The notes beneath the pieces were generated by a model. The model saw only the letters and a list, made by a program, of their open reading frames with translations. It ran no database searches and was not told the origin of the DNA. A stretch of DNA of 64,000 bases, taken from positions 248,001 to 312,000 of the forward strand of contig NZ_QBKI01000002.1 of NCBI RefSeq assembly GCF_003054055.1, in the 5' to 3' direction. This DNA comes from Pontibacter mucosus. Lineage in GTDB: Bacteria > Bacteroidota > Bacteroidia > Cytophagales > Hymenobacteraceae. Positions 35,259 to 44,058 of this stretch are shown in pieces. Numbering within the stretch: position 1 is the stretch's first letter; the number at the start of each line of letters is the position of its first letter. Position numbers and translations under genes: made by a program.

Positions 35259-36779
35259 ATGAACAATCCATACACGCTTAACAAGTGGCTGGTAAGTATA
35301 CTGGCGCTGCTGCTGTGGCTGCCCACCGCGGAGGCCCAAAAAAAGAAGCAGGCCAAGCCCATGAACGTCATCTTTATACTCAGTGATGACCACCGCTACG
35401 ACTTCATGGGGTTTATGGGCAAGGTGCCGGAGCTGCAAACGCCCAACATGGACCGTCTGGCCAAAGAGGGCGCGCACCTGCAGAATGCCTTTGTCACCAC
35501 CTCGCTGTGCTCACCCAGCCGCGCCTCCATCCTGACCGGCCAGTATGCCCACAACCACGAGATAGTGGATAACAGTGCGCCGCTCCCCGAGGGACTTGTC
35601 TTTTTCCCGCAGTACCTGCAGCAGCAGGGCTACCAGACCGGCTTTTTCGGCAAATGGCACATGGGCAACACCGACGACCAGCCGCAGCCGGGCTTTAACA
35701 AATGGGTGAGCTTTAAAGGGCAGGGCGTATACCATAACCCTACGTTTAACATTGATGGCAAAGAGGTAAAGCAGCCGGAGGACAGCTATACCACCGACCT
35801 GCTCACCGATTATACGTTGGAGTGGCTGCAGCAGCGCGACAAGAGCAAGCCATTTTTTGCCTACCTCTCGCACAAGGGCGTGCATGCCGAGTTTATGCCG
35901 GCCAAGCGCCACGAGGGCAAGTATAAAGACATCGAGGTTGTCAGCCCGCCCTCCATGTACCTCACCGCCACCGACTCCAGCAAGCGCTACGGCAGGGTGC
36001 AGGAGCCGAAGGGGCCGGTAAACGTGCGCGACATTCCTAAGTGGGTGAAGGCGCAGCGCAACAGCTGGCACGGCGTGGACGGCATGTATGACGGCGAGAT
36101 AAAGTTCGACGACTTTTACCGCCAGTACCTGGAAACCCTGCTGAGCGTGGACGAAAGCATTGGCCGCGTACTGGAATGGCTGAAGAAAGAGGGGCTGGAC
36201 AAGAATACGCTGGTTATTTACATGGGCGACAATGGTTTTCAGTTCGGGGAGCTGGGCCTGATTGACAAGCGCGACGCGTACGAGGCCTCTATTCGCGTTC
36301 CGCTGCTGGCCCGCGCGCCTGGCTTGATTAAGCCCGGCACCAAGGTAGAGCAGATGGTGCTGAACGTGGACATCGCCCCCACCATCATGGAGCTGGCTGG
36401 CATGGCGAAACCGGCGCAGATGCAGGGCTACTCGTTTCTGCCGCTGCTGCAGGGCCAGAAAATTCCGTGGCGCGACAAAATTTTCTATGAGTATTACTGG
36501 GAGTGGGCCTTTCCGCAGACACCCACTATTTTCGGCGTGCGCACCGACAGGTATAAGTACATCTACAACCACGGCGTCTGGGACATCAACGAGCTCTACG
36601 ACATGCAGAACGACCCCGAGGAGATGAACAACCTGATACGCAACCCGCAGTACGAGAAAATCGCCGGGGAGCTGAAGGCGGAGCTGTGGAACTGGCTGGA
36701 GACAACCAACGGGCTGCAGATACCACTCAAAAACGTGCCTTTCAAGCGCATCGACCTGCCCTATAAAGGAACTTTCTAA
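35259..36779 (+). CDS. FGly-type sulfatase
   Basis: Secreted arylsulfatase-superfamily enzyme of the S1 type. Signal peptide about 1-26; metal ligands in ILSDDHRYD (41-48), the maturation motif CSPSR at 84-88 with Cys84 to become formylglycine, GKWHMG, DNGFQFGELGLIDKRDAYEASIRVP and the C-terminal subdomain with RTDRYKYIYN. 506 residues, complete. It needs an anaerobic or aerobic FGly-generating enzyme encoded elsewhere. Its presence between the GH3 and GH43-like genes implies that the target glycan carries sulfate or a similar anionic ester. Some family members act on phosphoesters; the CxPxR motif favours sulfate. Confidence 0.9.
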   Translation: MNNPYTLNKWLVSILALLLWLPTAEAQKKKQAKPMNVIFILSDDHRYDFMGFMGKVPELQTPNMDRLAKEGAHLQNAFVTTSLCSPSRASILTGQYAHNHEIVDNSAPLPEGLVFFPQYLQQQGYQTGFFGKWHMGNTDDQPQPGFNKWVSFKGQGVYHNPTFNIDGKEVKQPEDSYTTDLLTDYTLEWLQQRDKSKPFFAYLSHKGVHAEFMPAKRHEGKYKDIEVVSPPSMYLTATDSSKRYGRVQEPKGPVNVRDIPKWVKAQRNSWHGVDGMYDGEIKFDDFYRQYLETLLSVDESIGRVLEWLKKEGLDKNTLVIYMGDNGFQFGELGLIDKRDAYEASIRVPLLARAPGLIKPGTKVEQMVLNVDIAPTIMELAGMAKPAQMQGYSFLPLLQGQKIPWRDKIFYEYYWEWAFPQTPTIFGVRTDRYKYIYNHGVWDINELYDMQNDPEEMNNLIRNPQYEKIAGELKAELWNWLETTNGLQIPLKNVPFKRIDLPYKGTF

Positions 36780-36948
36780 GTATAAGAGCCCCTGGTATTT
36801 CTCAAGTATAGCCTCCCGGATTTTCTGCTGCCAGCCCTGTTCGCAGCTGATTTTATACTTAGGAAGGGGCAACATAACCTGGCCACAGCAACTCGAAGGC
36901 CACGGGGTAGGGAAGTATAAAAAAATCGTCAGGCATCAAACAACCGGC

Positions 36949-38718
36949 ATGAAGTATAACCACAGGACAATCAGAAGTATAAAATTTAAAGTACAGCCCA
37001 AAGCTATACTTGCCGGGTTTATACTTTGGCTGCTGCAGGTAACGGCTTTGGCGCAGGGGCAGCAAACCTACTGCAACCCCATCAACATCGATTATACTTA
37101 TAGTATAGTACACGCCAGCCGGGGCGTGTCCTTTCGCTCGGGTGCCGACCCTGCCGTGGTGCCGTTCCGGGGCGAGTACTACATGTTCGTGACCCGCTCC
37201 CAGGGCTACTGGCACTCCAGAGACTTGCGCAGTTGGCAGTTCATCCGGCCGCAGAGCTGGTACTTTGAGTCTTCCAACGCGCCGGGCGCCTGGCCCATGG
37301 GCGATTCTGTGCTGATAGCGCTGGGCAACCCGGCATCGGTGCAATCGGTCATTTCTACTGATAATCCAACGGTGGGCACCTGGCGGGGAGCGCCGTCTGT
37401 GCTGCCGCTCACGCTGCACGACCCGGCACTGTTTGTGGATGACGATGGCAAAGTATACTTATACCACGAGCCCTCTAACACGCACCCGCTGCAGGGCGTG
37501 GAACTCAACCTGAAGCATTACTTTCTGCCGGTGGGAGAGAACAAGAAGCTCATTACACTCAATCCTGAGCAGCACGGCTGGGAGCGCTTCGGCGAAACGC
37601 ACCAGGACTCGGCAGCTGGGTTTCTGGAAGGGGCCTGGATGACCAAGTATAACAACAAATACTACCTGCAGTATGCTGCGCCCGGTACCGAGTGGAGCGT
37701 TTACGGCGACGGCGTTTATACTTCCGATTCACCGCTTGGCCCGTTTACTTACCAGGAATACAGCCCCTTCTCCTATAAGCCCGGCGGCTTTATCAGGGGG
37801 GCGGGGCATGGCAGCACCGTGCAGGACCCTTACGGCAACTGGTGGCACTACGCTACCATGGTGATTGGGGTGAATTTTAACTTCGAGCGCCGCATCGGGC
37901 AGTTCCCGGCAGGCTTTGACAGGGACGGGCAGCTTTATGCCAACACTGCCTATGGGGACTACCCGCACTACCTGCCCTCACAGGAGAACAAGAACCGTCA
38001 AAGTTTATTTACCGGCTGGATGCTACTATCTTACAAAAAGCCTGTGAGGGCCTCCTCGGTGCAGGAAAAGTATGGCCCGGAAAACACGGTGGATGAAAGT
38101 ATAAAAAGCTTTTGGGTGGCGCAGACCAACAAGCCCGGCGAGTGGCTGGAGGTAGACCTGGAGCAGGTGAGTGAGGTAAGGGCCGTGCAGCTCAATTACC
38201 ACGACCACAAATCGAACATCTTCGGCAAACCCGACACGCTCTACCACCAGTACCTGCTGGAGTACTCACTGGACGGGAAAAACTGGAAGACGCTGGTAGA
38301 CAAAAGGGAAAACCGGCAGGATGTGCCCAACGATTACGTGGAGCTGCCGCAGCCGCAGAAGGCCCGCTACATCCGATTTACCAATCACCATGTGCCCACG
38401 CCCCACCTGGCCATCTCGGGGCTACGGGTTTTCGGGAGAGGTGCGGGTAAAAAGCCCGCCTCACCGTCGCGCTTCAGCGTGAAGAGGGACGCAGACAGGC
38501 GACAGGCAAAACTGGCGTGGCAGCCGGTAAAGGGAGCGCAGGGGTACCACGTGTACTATGGCATTGCCCCCGATAAGCTTTACAACTCCGTGCTGCTTTA
38601 CCAGGACACTGCCTATGAGCTGAACGCCCTCAATGTTGCTCCTGCCTACTACTTTCAGGTAGAGGCGTTTAACGAAAACGGAATCAGTAAAAGAACCAAG
38701 GTTATAAAGGTGGAGTAG
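36949..38718 (+). CDS. GH43-like glycosidase with discoidin and Fn3-like domains, paralogue 2
   Basis: Same architecture as the product of 27706-29439, with long matching stretches such as YCNPINIDYTY and SYKKPV. Signal peptide with a longer basic n-region (about 1-36). Active-site acids: Asp67 (SGADPAV), Asp158 (HDPALFVDDDG) and Glu227 (LEGAWM). Propeller to about 355, discoidin domain about 360-500 (PENTVDESIKSFWVAQ), Fn3-like to the end (FNENGISKRTKVIKVE). 589 residues. It differs from copy 1 in the loop YHEPSNTHP in place of YWGSSNTYP, which lies near the active site and may change specificity. Upstream 169 bp contain several AGTATAA words and no clear promoter. Confidence 0.8.
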   Translation: MKYNHRTIRSIKFKVQPKAILAGFILWLLQVTALAQGQQTYCNPINIDYTYSIVHASRGVSFRSGADPAVVPFRGEYYMFVTRSQGYWHSRDLRSWQFIRPQSWYFESSNAPGAWPMGDSVLIALGNPASVQSVISTDNPTVGTWRGAPSVLPLTLHDPALFVDDDGKVYLYHEPSNTHPLQGVELNLKHYFLPVGENKKLITLNPEQHGWERFGETHQDSAAGFLEGAWMTKYNNKYYLQYAAPGTEWSVYGDGVYTSDSPLGPFTYQEYSPFSYKPGGFIRGAGHGSTVQDPYGNWWHYATMVIGVNFNFERRIGQFPAGFDRDGQLYANTAYGDYPHYLPSQENKNRQSLFTGWMLLSYKKPVRASSVQEKYGPENTVDESIKSFWVAQTNKPGEWLEVDLEQVSEVRAVQLNYHDHKSNIFGKPDTLYHQYLLEYSLDGKNWKTLVDKRENRQDVPNDYVELPQPQKARYIRFTNHHVPTPHLAISGLRVFGRGAGKKPASPSRFSVKRDADRRQAKLAWQPVKGAQGYHVYYGIAPDKLYNSVLLYQDTAYELNALNVAPAYYFQVEAFNENGISKRTKVIKVE

Positions 38719-38747
38719 GAACCACCGGAAAGTATAAATAGCGCGAC

Positions 38748-39560
38748 ATGATAAAGTATAAACACACCCTAACGTATAAATGCTCACTTGTAACACTCTT
38801 GCTCCTGTTGCTGGCAAGTATAACTACCCAGGCGCAGGGTGAACTGGATGCGTACGAGCGCCAGGTATACGTGCAGGGCAATGATACGCTGCCTTACCGC
38901 ATCCTCTACCCGAAAAGCTTCGATCAGAAGAAAAAGTACCCTCTGGTGCTGGTGCTGCACGGAGCCGGCGAGCGCGGCACCAACAACGAGGCGCAACTGG
39001 TGTATGGGGCCAAACGGTTTCTGGACGAACAGGAGCAATTCCCGGCCATTGTGGTGTTTCCGCAGTGCCCCAAGGACAGCTACTGGTCTAACGTGAACAT
39101 CGTGCCCAACGCGCAGGGGCAGCGTACCTTTAACTTTCAGGCAGGAGGGGAGCCTACCCGAGCGATGGCGGCGCTGATGGGACTGCTGAAGCAGCTGCGC
39201 AAAAGTGGGAACGTCGACAAAGATCGGGTGTATTTGGGCGGCCTTTCGATGGGGGGCATGGGCACCTTCGAGCTGCTGTGGCGTCAGCCCAAAACCTTTG
39301 CAGCGGCTTTCCCAATCTGCGGTGGCGGGGCGCCGGAGATGGCCCGCAAGTATGCCAAAAAGGTAGAAAGCTTCTGGATTTTCCATGGGGAGGAAGACGG
39401 AGTGGTGCCGGTGGAGCACTCCAGAATCATGGCCGGGGCCATCGAGAATGCCGGCGGCAACGTCAAGCTGACGGTATATCCGGGTGTGAACCACAACAGC
39501 TGGGATAATGCTTTCCGGGAGCCGGAGTTGCTGCGGTGGCTTTTCTCGCAGGAGAAGTGA
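38748..39560 (+). CDS. secreted CE1-like alpha/beta-hydrolase
   Basis: Probable esterase acting on glycan-linked esters. Signal peptide about 1-30, then an alpha/beta-hydrolase fold of the esterase-D / PHB-depolymerase type: LVLHGAGERGTNN oxyanion region, Ser167 in LGGLSMGGMG, Asp217 in HGEEDGVVP and His249 in GVNHNSWDNAF. 270 residues. Last gene of the glycan locus, 29 nt after the GH43-like paralogue and followed by a terminator. With the SGNH protein it makes two putative esterases in one locus. Feruloyl or acetyl substrates are both possible. Confidence 0.85.
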   Translation: MIKYKHTLTYKCSLVTLLLLLLASITTQAQGELDAYERQVYVQGNDTLPYRILYPKSFDQKKKYPLVLVLHGAGERGTNNEAQLVYGAKRFLDEQEQFPAIVVFPQCPKDSYWSNVNIVPNAQGQRTFNFQAGGEPTRAMAALMGLLKQLRKSGNVDKDRVYLGGLSMGGMGTFELLWRQPKTFAAAFPICGGGAPEMARKYAKKVESFWIFHGEEDGVVPVEHSRIMAGAIENAGGNVKLTVYPGVNHNSWDNAFREPELLRWLFSQEK

Positions 39561-39590
39561 AAGCGTAGCACTAAGTATAACGAAGGGGGA

Positions 39591-39615
39591 AAAGGCAGCA
39601 TTTGCTGCCTTTTTC
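39591..39615 (+). terminator. rho-independent terminator of the glycan locus
   Basis: AAAGGCAGCA / TGCTGCCTTT with a tiny loop followed by TTC. The 263 bases after it hold only a promoter-like box and one AGTATA word. Confidence 0.82.
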
Positions 39616-39823
39616 TTTGCCCGCCTGTGTAGGTGTAAGTGGCCTGACCTATAAAGATTTAGATACTTCGGAATGTTGGAGTAACAAAAAAATAACACGG
39701 GACGCTAAACCTCTGGCTCATTCTTAAGTATAGCAAAAACACTGATTAGATGCTTTCAGGATTCATTCACATTATTTTTAGAGACGTTGGCCCATAATCA
39801 GAAATATTTGTGATATTCTTGCT

Positions 39824-39831
39824 TAGCTTTG
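39824..39831 (+). promoter_or_regulatory. putative -7 box TAGCTTTG
   Basis: TAnnTTTG match about 48 nt before the small protein at 39879; TTTG at 39807-39810 upstream is closer than the usual -33 distance. Confidence 0.4.
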
Positions 39832-39878
39832 AACTTTAAGCACCTGCCGCTTGTCTATGATTTAGAATTATTTATACT

Positions 39879-40151
39879 ATGAAAGAACTGGAAAGAATCG
39901 AGAGTAGCTTGAAAAAGAGTAACACTTTACTTTACAAGCAGGATGATAAAGGGCTCGCCTGCTCCTTCGTTAATGGCGGTTTAGTAGTAGACTCCTTCGT
40001 TATCCAGGACGAGGTGATTGCCGAGGCGCTGGCCAAGAAGGGCACGAACGGCGTGGTAGAAGGGAGCACCTTCAACATGCTTCGCAGCAACTACGACTGG
40101 TTTTCGCTGCACGTAAAGTCGAAAAAGCTTTACGACACCCTGAAAAAGTAA
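39879..40151 (+). CDS. small conserved hypothetical protein
   Basis: Not recognised. 90 residues, cytoplasmic, mixed helix/strand with a charged N-terminal helix (MKELERIESSLKKSN) and a Tyr/Trp-containing C-terminal half (NYDWFSLHVKSKKLYDTL). Preceded by a promoter-like box and closed by a terminator 6 nt after its stop, so it is a bona fide monocistronic gene rather than a chance ORF. Confidence 0.7.
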   Translation: MKELERIESSLKKSNTLLYKQDDKGLACSFVNGGLVVDSFVIQDEVIAEALAKKGTNGVVEGSTFNMLRSNYDWFSLHVKSKKLYDTLKK

Positions 40152-40156
40152 CCTTT

Positions 40157-40182
40157 GAAAGCAGCCAAACGGCTGCTTTTTT
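40157..40182 (+). terminator. rho-independent terminator
   Basis: AAAGCAGCC-AAAC-GGCTGCTTTTTTGC. Compact 7-8 bp stem with T-run. Confidence 0.85.
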
Positions 40183-40199
40183 GCTTTTATAGCCTCCTG

Positions 40200-40865
40200 T
40201 TATACTTTCACTTTTACTTCCGAGGGCAGCTCTCCGGCCAAAGCTATCCGCAGCTTGGCAAACAGGCGCAGCGATACCTGGAAAACCGGGCTCAGGATGA
40301 GCGTGTACAGAAACGTGACCACATGGACCGGCCCACCCAGCAGTAAACCAATCACCAGCACCACGCTCTCCACCATAATCCTGGCCTTGCTAACCGAGAG
40401 TTTGGTGCGGTCTGCGATGGACAGCATAAAGCCATCGCGCGGACCGGCACCAATGCCGCCCGCCACATACAACCCGCCTGCCATCCCGACTATCAGGATG
40501 CCCAGCAGCAGCCACCCGTAATCAAACCAGGTATAACTGGCGCCGGGCAGGAAATCCAGCCACAGGAAAAAATCTACGAAGGGACCGATGAGCAGCGCGT
40601 TGAGGAAGGTGCCGATGTTGATGTACTTGCGGCTGATCAGGAGGGAGGAAAGTATCACCACCATGCCCACCAGCACGCTCCAGGTGCCGATGCTCCAGCC
40701 AAATTTGTCCGTGAGGGCCACGTTCAGCACATCCCAGGGGTGCAGGCCCAGGTGCCGTACCTTCACGGAAATGGCGATGCCAAGGCCGAATAAAACCAGT
40801 CCGAGGAAAAAGAAAGTATAGCGAATCGCCCAGTGGCGCAGGTTATCCATATTCAAAGAAGCCAT
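40200..40865 (-). CDS. YczE/YyaS-like integral membrane protein
   Basis: Five to six predicted helices in 221 residues (for example FFFLGLVLFGLGIAISV, GWLLLGILIVGMAGGLYV, IMVESVVLVIGLLLGG). The motif LGLHPWDVLNVAL after the first helix and GGIGAGPRDGFML in the fourth match YczE/YyaS family proteins. Function unknown; in Bacillus YczE is needed for some secondary-metabolite enzymes. An internal ATG five codons in is an equally good start. Convergent with the small gene on its left. Confidence 0.8.
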   Translation of the reverse strand: MASLNMDNLRHWAIRYTFFFLGLVLFGLGIAISVKVRHLGLHPWDVLNVALTDKFGWSIGTWSVLVGMVVILSSLLISRKYINIGTFLNALLIGPFVDFFLWLDFLPGASYTWFDYGWLLLGILIVGMAGGLYVAGGIGAGPRDGFMLSIADRTKLSVSKARIMVESVVLVIGLLLGGPVHVVTFLYTLILSPVFQVSLRLFAKLRIALAGELPSEVKVKV

Positions 40866-40970
40866 GCTGCAAGTTTAGTCATTCTGGCTGTTCCGCCCTA
40901 TGCTTTCGCTAAATTACCCCTGCTGCGCGGGATGCAATTTAGGATGACAGCCATACTATGATATGATATG

Positions 40971-41105
40971 CTCTTTCGGATTTACAATCCGAAAGTATAG
41001 GAACCGCGGATTTGTAATCCGCAGCGGCAGAGGCGGGAGCTACGGGCATTGGAGGCGGATTGCAAATCCGCTTTTAAAAAGCTCCGGATTGCAAATCCGG
41101 AGCAG
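40971..41105. repeat. four palindromes with different arms in series
   Basis: CTTTCGGATT-TAC-AATCCGAAAG, GCGGATT-TGT-AATCCGC, GCGGATT-GCA-AATCCGC and CTCCGGATT-GCA-AATCCGGAG. The core GGATT/AATCC is constant while the outer arm and 3-nt centre change. Confidence 0.78.
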
Positions 41106-41115
41106 CAGTGAGAAA

Positions 41116-41190
41116 ATTGTCCCCTTGAGGACAAACAAGAACGAGAGTTCGCTGTTTGCGAGCAGCGCTCAACAGGGGTGTAAAGCCAGC
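41116..41190. repeat. left half of the GTCCCCTTGAGG element
   Basis: TTGTCCCCTTGAGGACAA...AGGGGTGTAAAGCCAG matches 9076-9150, with a different internal palindrome. The right half is missing. Confidence 0.65.
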
Positions 41191-41222
41191 TGAAAGCTCC
41201 CTGCAGAAGTATAAATACTAAA

Positions 41223-41252
41223 CAAAAAAGCCCCGCCTTGTGCAGACGGGGC
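41223..41252 (-). terminator. rho-independent terminator
   Basis: Minus-strand stem GCCCCG / CGGGGC followed by TTTTTTG. Ends the TonB-dependent receptor transcript. Confidence 0.8.
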
Positions 41253-41284
41253 CTTAGGTAGGTAGTAGTTATACTTTCTGAGGC

Positions 41285-43789
41285 TTATAAGCCGCCGGCT
41301 CCGCCGTTGCCGTCGCCTTGCTTGGTGTCGTCGTTGCGGATGCTGCGCTTGCGGCGTGGCATCTTCTGTTTTTCCATCTTACCGAAGCGGTAGTCGAAGG
41401 TAACACGGGCGCCGCGGTTGTAGTTGTTGATGCGCATGCGCTGCGTGAAGTCAATGGCCTCCACGTCGTTGTTCATCTTCATGCTCTTGCGGAAGGGGTT
41501 GTCCAGGCCCAGACTCAGGCCGCCCTTGCCCTCGAACAGCTCCTTTTTAAAGGCCAGCGAGTGGAAGGAGAAGGAGGCAAACTTGCCCTGCAGCTGAATT
41601 CTGCGCGAGTTAAAGCCCCCGTTAAACTGGGCACTGAAGCCCTTGCCGAAGTCGTAAGAGGTGTTACCATTGATGTTGTACATCCAGCCGCTGTTCTCGT
41701 ACAGCGTGCTCTGCAGGTCTACATAGTAAATGTTGGAGCTGCCGCTTACCGTCCAGGCTTTCACAGGCTTAATAGAACCGAACAGGCTGACACCGTAGGT
41801 CTTGTTCTGGGCCACGTTGGCAAAAGTGAGGATGGTGTTGTCTCCCTCCAGGTCCGGCACTGTCTCGATGGCGTTGTCGGTTTCGCGCATGTACAGGTTG
41901 GCGCTGATAGAAGCTGTCTTGAAATAGGTGCTGTAGCCCAGTTCATACAGGTCAGTCAGCTCGGCATCCAGGCGAGGGTTACCGCGTACGATTGTTCCGG
42001 GTGCCTGCTCCTGGTCAAACGGGTTGAGGAAGAACAATGACGGACGCTGGATACGCTGCGTGAAGTTGGCCTTCAGCGTGTGCTTCTCCTTTAACGTATA
42101 AGACAAAGCTATACTTGGGATCAGGTTGTCGTAGCTGTCGGAGTACTTCTCGCGCTCCTCGCTGCCATTCTCCAGCACCTGGAAGTAGTCTCCGGCAATC
42201 TCGGTGTGCTCGTAGCGGGCACCTACTTTAAAGTTGAGTTTCTTGATGGCAAAGCCGTACGTAAAGTAAGAGGCGTACACATCCTGCGCATAATCGAAGT
42301 TCAGGTTGCTGTTAGCTGAGCCATTCTCTGCCACGAAAATATCGCGGTAAAAGCCATCACTCTTCACATCGCGGAAGATGGACTTAGCACCCAGCTCCAG
42401 GGTGGTTTTGTTCTCAAAAGGATGAACATAATCGGCCTGGAAAGTCAATTCGTTGTTAGCCCCGTCGTTGTTGTTGCGCTGCAGGTAAAACGGCTCCTCG
42501 CCGGCAGTATAACGGTCCTGGTAGTTGCGGGTATCGGTGTCCGTCATGGTATACTGCGAGAGAATCGCCAGCTCGTGGCCCTGCTTACCGAAGGTGTGCA
42601 CGTAGTCCAGGTTCAGATCGGTGCCCAAACGCTTGTTACGGTTCTCGATGTCGGTATTGAAAGTATAGGCCGGATCTTCCACACCATTCTCAGTGAAGCG
42701 CTGCGTCTGGTCGTTCTCCATTCTGAACTGACCGCCGTTGCGGCGCACACCGCCGGAAATGGTGTTTTTGGCGTTGATGTCGTAGTCGAAGCCAAGCTGC
42801 GCGTTCATGAAGGCGCCACGGATCTTGGTGTCGCCGTACTGCTCACGACGGTTCTGCACATCGCCCTCACTTCTGAAAGTGGTGATGTTGCTCATGTCGC
42901 CGTGGTTGTAGAAGTGCACCCCGCTGCCGGTGGCGTTGATGCCCAGCTTGCCGCGGCGCACGTTCAGGCTGGCGTTGCCGTTGCTGGCGCGCGTGCCTCC
43001 CGTAACCGCCACAGAGCCGCTCACACCCTCTATTCCACTGTCTTTTTTGGTAATGATGTTGATGATGCCGGCCGTTCCCTCAGCGTCATACTTGGCTGAC
43101 GGGCTGGTGATCACCTCCACGGTTTTGATCATGTCCGCCGGTATCTGCTTCAGGGCGTCTGCCACGCTGCCCGCCATGATGGAAGACGGCTTGTTGTTGA
43201 TGAGCACGCGTACGTTGCCGCTGCCACGCAGCTGCACGTTGCCGTCGGTGTCCACGCTCAAGGCCGGTACTTTCTGCAGCACGTCGGCGGCGTTGCCACC
43301 CGTATTGGTAATATCTTTCTCGGCGTTGTACACGGTGCGGTCGATTTTCTCCTCCACCAGCGGCTTCTCGCCGGTAACCACCACCTCGCTCAGTTTCTGG
43401 GCGTCGGAAGCCAGGGAAATGGTGCCCACATTTACCTCAGCATTATCAGAGCTGACCGTAACGTTCTCTACGGCCTGTTGCTGGTAGCCCAGGAACGACA
43501 CATTGAGCTTATACTTGCCGGCTGCTACTTTTTGTATCGTAAAGCGGCCTTTGTCGTCGGCCATGGTGCCATCTATTGCCTTGCCTGTGCTCATGTTAAT
43601 CAGGGCCACGGTAGCAAACTCGATAGGCTGCTTGGTATCAGAATCCAGCACCACCCCGCTAATCTTGGCATTGCCTTTTGGGGCGGGCATGGCGGCTTGT
43701 TGCTGTTGCGGGCTTGCCGGCTGCGGTGCCTGCGCCCATCCTGCCGTGGTGCTTAGCCCCAGCAGGATTAGTAGTAACTGTTTCTTCAT
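41285..43789 (-). CDS. TonB-dependent receptor with regulatory-like N-terminal domain
   Basis: Outer-membrane beta-barrel, 834 residues, not of the SusC type. Signal peptide about 1-19, Gln/Pro-rich linker, carboxypeptidase-regulatory-like domain (about 42-125, KISGVVLDSDTKQPIEFATV), plug (about 135-240, SEVVVTGEKPLVEEKIDRTVYN, LRGSGNVRVLINNKPSS), then an OMP_b-brl_3-like barrel ending with FDYRFGKMEKQK. Unusual basic/Gly-rich tail (PRRKRSIRN to GGAGGL) after the barrel. No SusD partner and no substrate hint; the family often handles metals, peptides or unknown ligands. Monocistronic. Confidence 0.88.
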   Translation of the reverse strand: MKKQLLLILLGLSTTAGWAQAPQPASPQQQQAAMPAPKGNAKISGVVLDSDTKQPIEFATVALINMSTGKAIDGTMADDKGRFTIQKVAAGKYKLNVSFLGYQQQAVENVTVSSDNAEVNVGTISLASDAQKLSEVVVTGEKPLVEEKIDRTVYNAEKDITNTGGNAADVLQKVPALSVDTDGNVQLRGSGNVRVLINNKPSSIMAGSVADALKQIPADMIKTVEVITSPSAKYDAEGTAGIINIITKKDSGIEGVSGSVAVTGGTRASNGNASLNVRRGKLGINATGSGVHFYNHGDMSNITTFRSEGDVQNRREQYGDTKIRGAFMNAQLGFDYDINAKNTISGGVRRNGGQFRMENDQTQRFTENGVEDPAYTFNTDIENRNKRLGTDLNLDYVHTFGKQGHELAILSQYTMTDTDTRNYQDRYTAGEEPFYLQRNNNDGANNELTFQADYVHPFENKTTLELGAKSIFRDVKSDGFYRDIFVAENGSANSNLNFDYAQDVYASYFTYGFAIKKLNFKVGARYEHTEIAGDYFQVLENGSEEREKYSDSYDNLIPSIALSYTLKEKHTLKANFTQRIQRPSLFFLNPFDQEQAPGTIVRGNPRLDAELTDLYELGYSTYFKTASISANLYMRETDNAIETVPDLEGDNTILTFANVAQNKTYGVSLFGSIKPVKAWTVSGSSNIYYVDLQSTLYENSGWMYNINGNTSYDFGKGFSAQFNGGFNSRRIQLQGKFASFSFHSLAFKKELFEGKGGLSLGLDNPFRKSMKMNNDVEAIDFTQRMRINNYNRGARVTFDYRFGKMEKQKMPRRKRSIRNDDTKQGDGNGGAGGL

Positions 43790-44020
43790 AGTTTAAGCGT
43801 TTAGTGGTCGGTTAAGTAAGGTGTAAGGCTTTTTCATACATGCGCTGCTATTTCTTCACGCTACAAAGTAATGCTGTAGATCTGTACTGAAAAAACAGAA
43901 TATACCAATGCACGGCATTTCTATATGAATAGCCTGTGGTTGCCGATAAGGCGTTGGTAGGTACAAAAGGCGGTTTTGTCGGTGTGGCTGGCGTAGCCGG
44001 AAATAAGTGACAGAAGGGAT

Positions 44021-44052
44021 GAAAAAAAGGCTGCCCCACTGCAGGGGCAGCC
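44021..44052 (-). terminator. rho-independent terminator
   Basis: Minus-strand stem GGCTGCCCC / GGGGCAGCC, 6-nt loop, then TTTTTTTC. Confidence 0.88.
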
Positions 44053-44058
44053 GGCATG

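Noticed and set aside
36780..36948. Possible small gene or promoter before the second GH43-like gene
   Set aside because: Only AGTATAA words and no conserved box or ORF; the gap is short.
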